This document shows, piece by piece, positions 13,099-14,448 of a DNA stretch of 14,448 nt. The stretch covers positions 1 to 14,448 of the forward strand of contig SVLG01000052.1 in the NCBI GenBank assembly GCA_015068055.1, given 5' to 3'. A program made the translations under genes and the position numbers. The notes under the pieces were generated by a model that did not search any database, was not told the origin of the DNA, and worked only from the letters and a program-made list of their open reading frames with translations. Source of the stretch: Oscillospiraceae bacterium (GTDB taxonomy: Bacteria; Bacillota_A; Clostridia; Oscillospirales; Oscillospiraceae). The first letter of the stretch is position 1; the number at the start of each line of letters is the position of its first letter.

Positions 13099-13128
13099 GA
13101 TCGGGTAACAGAACTGCTGTACCAGATC
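13099..13128 (+). other. Imperfect leader hairpin before the rhodanese RBS
   Basis: 13099-13111 and 13117-13128 pair through GATC, GGTA and CAG blocks, with one mismatch and one bulge and a 5-base loop. It ends just before AAGGAGG (13130-13136). It could stabilise the mRNA 5' end or tune translation. Confidence 0.35.
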
Positions 13129-13143
13129 CAAGGAGGTATCGCT

Positions 13144-13536
13144 ATGAAGAGGTTCATCCCATTTTTGTTTTCGTTCCTGCTGCTGGCAGGCTGTGCGGCA
13201 CCTGTGGATTCGGAGGCCGGCTATCAGCAAATCGGTATGGACGAGGCCATTGCCATAATGGAGTCAGAAAGCGATTACATTCTCCTGGATGTCCGCACTA
13301 CAGAGGAGTTTGCCGACAAGCACATCCCGGATGCAATCAACATCCCCAACGAGACCATCGGTACGGAGAATATCCCGGAACTGCCTGACAAGGATCAGTT
13401 GATCCTCGTATACTGCCGCAGCGGAAACCGCAGCAAGCAGGCATCGGACAAGCTGGTGGGTTTGGGCTACACGAACATTGTGGAGTTCGGCGGTATCAAC
13501 GACTGGCCGGGCGAAACGGTCTCTGGCGGCGAGTAA
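13144..13536 (+). CDS. Rhodanese-domain lipoprotein
   Basis: 130 residues. A short basic start and hydrophobic stretch end in a lipobox LLLAGC, so Cys17 should be lipidated and the protein anchored outside the membrane. The remaining part is a single rhodanese domain: ILLDVRTTEEFADKHIPDAINIPNE, then YCRSGNRS with catalytic Cys91, and a closing GGINDWPG. It should handle sulfane sulfur, as thiosulfate or polysulfide sulfurtransferase, outside the cytoplasm. AAGGAGG is 7 bases before the ATG. Its promoter carries the shared GTGA palindrome, and the next two units downstream have the same element, one of them making a cytoplasmic rhodanese. Confidence 0.95.
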   Translation: MKRFIPFLFSFLLLAGCAAPVDSEAGYQQIGMDEAIAIMESESDYILLDVRTTEEFADKHIPDAINIPNETIGTENIPELPDKDQLILVYCRSGNRSKQASDKLVGLGYTNIVEFGGINDWPGETVSGGE

Positions 13537-13547
13537 GCATAGTTTGG

Positions 13548-13588
13548 GTGATGTCATCACGGAAACGCAGACGGCATCCGGCTATAAT
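13548..13588 (+). promoter_or_regulatory. CRP/FNR-type activator site plus -10 (copy 3 of 4)
   Basis: GTGATGTCATCAC (13548-13560) is directly followed by GGAA, with consensus TATAAT (13583-13588) 22 bases after the palindrome. It drives the thioredoxin remnant and the second rhodanese. It begins 11 bases after the first rhodanese stop. Confidence 0.8.
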
Positions 13589-13622
13589 AGAACCATAAAG
13601 AAAAAGCAAGGAGGATTTGAAT

Positions 13623-13727
13623 ATGTCCGCTATCCATATCAATAAGAACAACTTCCAGAAGGAAGTGATGAATTCCGATAAGCCCGTCCTGCTGGCTGTA
13701 AGGAGGTGTGATCATGGGATTCTTTGA
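13623..13727 (+). pseudogene. Truncated thioredoxin gene remnant
   Basis: A good ribosome site (AAGGAGG, 13608-13614) leads into ATG and about 24 codons that read as a thioredoxin N-terminus (MSAIHINKNNFQ, SDKPVLL). Exactly where the conserved DFWAxWCGPC strand and active site should follow, the sequence jumps to CTGTAAGGAGG, which looks like the last codon and stop of the old gene plus the ribosome site of the next gene. The frame then runs on ten more codons to a TGA at 13725-13727, overlapping the rhodanese. So the central 80 or so codons, including both redox cysteines, seem to have been lost by an internal out-of-frame deletion. The promoter is intact, so the stub is probably still translated in front of the rhodanese. 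An assembly error is possible. Confidence 0.8.
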
Positions 13728-14034
13728 TTTCTTCAAACAGGCGGATATCAATCAGGGCGTAAAGGAATACGCAGCCACGCCCGGCGCCGTTCTGCTGGAT
13801 GTCCGTACCTCGGAAGAATACAGAGGCGGCCATATTCCCGGCAGCAAAAACGTTCCGCTTCAAGCCATCGACAAGGTCGCTTCTGTGGCGGGAAATAAAG
13901 ATACCGTACTGTTTGTCTATTGCTACTCCGGCGCCCGCAGCCGTCAGGCTGCCGGCCTGCTGCAGCGTATGGGGTATCGTAATGCAAACAACATCGGCGG
14001 CATTGCCGCCTATGCGGGGAAGGTGGTGGTCTGA
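13714..14034 (+). CDS. Cytoplasmic rhodanese-domain protein
   Basis: 106 residues, a single rhodanese domain without a signal peptide: AVLLDVRTSEEYRGGHIPGSKNVPL, active loop YCYSGARS (Cys at about residue 71) and closing GGIAAYAGKVVV. It should act as a cytoplasmic sulfurtransferase or sulfur carrier. ATG 13714 is chosen since TAAGGAGG (13699-13706) is 7 bases upstream; GTG 13708 lies too close to it. It overlaps the end of the thioredoxin remnant, so its translation may be influenced by ribosomes finishing that stub. Together with the lipoprotein rhodanese it gives sulfurtransferases on both sides of the membrane under the same operator type. Confidence 0.95.
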   Translation: MGFFDFFKQADINQGVKEYAATPGAVLLDVRTSEEYRGGHIPGSKNVPLQAIDKVASVAGNKDTVLFVYCYSGARSRQAAGLLQRMGYRNANNIGGIAAYAGKVVV

Positions 14035-14143
14035 AGGTATTTGAGAAAGAGACTTCCCGCCGCTGGGCGTCCGGAACTCCGGAGAAATACGCAGCATTCC
14101 TGTAGACGAGCGGTATGTCACCTGCCGGAGCATACAAGGTTAG

Positions 14144-14178
14144 AAGTCACGCTTTCCTCCGGGAGAGCGTGACTTTTC
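14144..14178 (+). terminator. Rho-independent terminator after the second rhodanese
   Basis: A 14-bp stem with one G-T pair (14144-14157 with 14162-14175), a 4-base loop and TTTT at the 3' side. The 110 bases between the rhodanese stop and this stem show no recognisable gene. Confidence 0.85.
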
Positions 14179-14192
14179 TGCTGTTCAAAAAG

Positions 14193-14233
14193 GTGATGTC
14201 ATCACGGAAGGGAGGGAATCTCTCCGGTATAAT
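14193..14233 (+). promoter_or_regulatory. CRP/FNR-type activator site plus -10 (copy 4 of 4)
   Basis: GTGATGTCATCAC (14193-14205) followed by GGAA, with consensus TATAAT (14228-14233) 22 bases after the palindrome. It drives the ferredoxin gene starting at 14262; the leader would be about 22 bases. Confidence 0.8.
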
Positions 14234-14261
14234 GATGTCAATCAAAGACGGGAGGGTGCTT

Positions 14262-14448
14262 ATGTCTGCTATCAGAAAGAAACGAAAAGCCTTTGTTGCG
14301 CAGGAGGATTGTGTTGCCTGCGGCTGCTGCGTAAAAGTCTGCCCATTGGGCGTAATCCGGATCGTGCAAGGCATTATGGCACAGGTGAATCTGGATCAAT
14401 GCGTGGGCTGTGGGAAGTGCGCAAAGGAGTGCCCCGCCAGCGTCATCG
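14262..14448 (+). CDS. 2[4Fe-4S] ferredoxin-type protein, 5' part
   Basis: 62 residues are visible before the window ends. After a basic start (MSAIRKKRK) come two cluster motifs: Cys17/20/23/27 (CVACGCCVKVCP, with an extra Cys22) and Cys47/50/53/57 (CVGCGKCAKECP). GGAGG precedes the ATG. The layout parallels the 66-residue ferredoxin at 4270, which is translationally coupled to a NapH-like membrane protein, so a similar partner may follow here beyond the window. Unlike that gene, this one is preceded by the shared GTGA palindrome promoter. The total length is unknown; it could be a short ferredoxin or the start of a longer Fe-S protein. Confidence 0.9.
   Translation, partial: MSAIRKKRKAFVAQEDCVACGCCVKVCPLGVIRIVQGIMAQVNLDQCVGCGKCAKECPASVI

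Noticed and set aside
13091..13108. Five-codon upstream ORF in the rhodanese leader
   Set aside because: No ribosome site and too short to separate from chance.
14035..14143. Possible gene remnant (a short frame reading KVFEKETSRRWASG before a stop)
   Set aside because: Only about 23 codons with no start signal and no family I recognise; treated as untranslated 3' sequence before the terminator.
13029..14205. Three identical 13-bp repeats considered as part of a CRISPR or mobile-element repeat
   Set aside because: Spacing is irregular (about 520 and 645 bp), real genes lie between them, and each has a -10 box at the same distance, which fits operators.

Overview
The window reads as chromosomal DNA of a GC-rich anaerobic Clostridia-type Firmicute, probably a gut Oscillospirales relative. 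This is inferred from strong AGGAGG-type ribosome binding sites, tightly packed genes with GTGA/ATGA stop-start overlaps, low-molecular-weight 2[4Fe-4S] ferredoxins, hydrogenase maturation genes and an MtaA/UroD-like methyltransferase. No rRNA, tRNA, CRISPR array, insertion sequence or phage gene was seen, and no gap between genes exceeds 300 bases.

Layout. (1) 2-3211 (+) is a compact run: the 3' end of a GH3 beta-glucosidase-type enzyme, a DUF5655-like protein, a YdeI/OmpD-associated family protein, a SAM methyltransferase and an HSL-type esterase. (2) 3208-3510 (+) is a small unknown protein with its own promoter. (3) 3554-5086 (+) is a three-gene membrane redox module: an unknown six-helix membrane protein, a 2[4Fe-4S] ferredoxin and a NapH-like membrane Fe-S protein. 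(4) 5097-8786 appears to be a D-amino-acid or dipeptide locus: a class C beta-lactamase-fold serine hydrolase (-), two tandem XRE-cupin regulators (+) and a dipeptide epimerase (-). (5) 8897-9955 (+) is an MtaA/UroD-family methyltransferase. (6) 10112-12919 (-) holds a two-domain flavin reductase, hypA, hypB and a TetR regulator. (7) 13029-14448 (+) is a sulfur/redox cluster: a lipoprotein rhodanese, a truncated thioredoxin gene, a cytoplasmic rhodanese and the start of a second ferredoxin gene.

The most striking signal is a composite promoter present four times (3208-3248, 13029-13069, 13548-13588, 14193-14233). Each copy is a 13-bp palindrome GTGAY-N3-RTCAC, usually followed by GGAA, then a -10 hexamer exactly 22 bases after the palindrome. 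There is no recognisable -35 box. The palindrome is centred about 41 bp before the expected transcription start, which is the class II position for CRP/FNR-family activators. This links the unknown 73-residue protein to the rhodanese/thioredoxin/ferredoxin cluster almost 10 kb away. The activator itself is not in the window.

Other points of note are the thioredoxin remnant inside that regulon, a candidate PCP-reductase-like tail on the flavin reductase, a pair of 16-bp palindromes just downstream of the hypB -10 box, and the membrane/ferredoxin/NapH-like trio as a possible undescribed electron-transfer unit.
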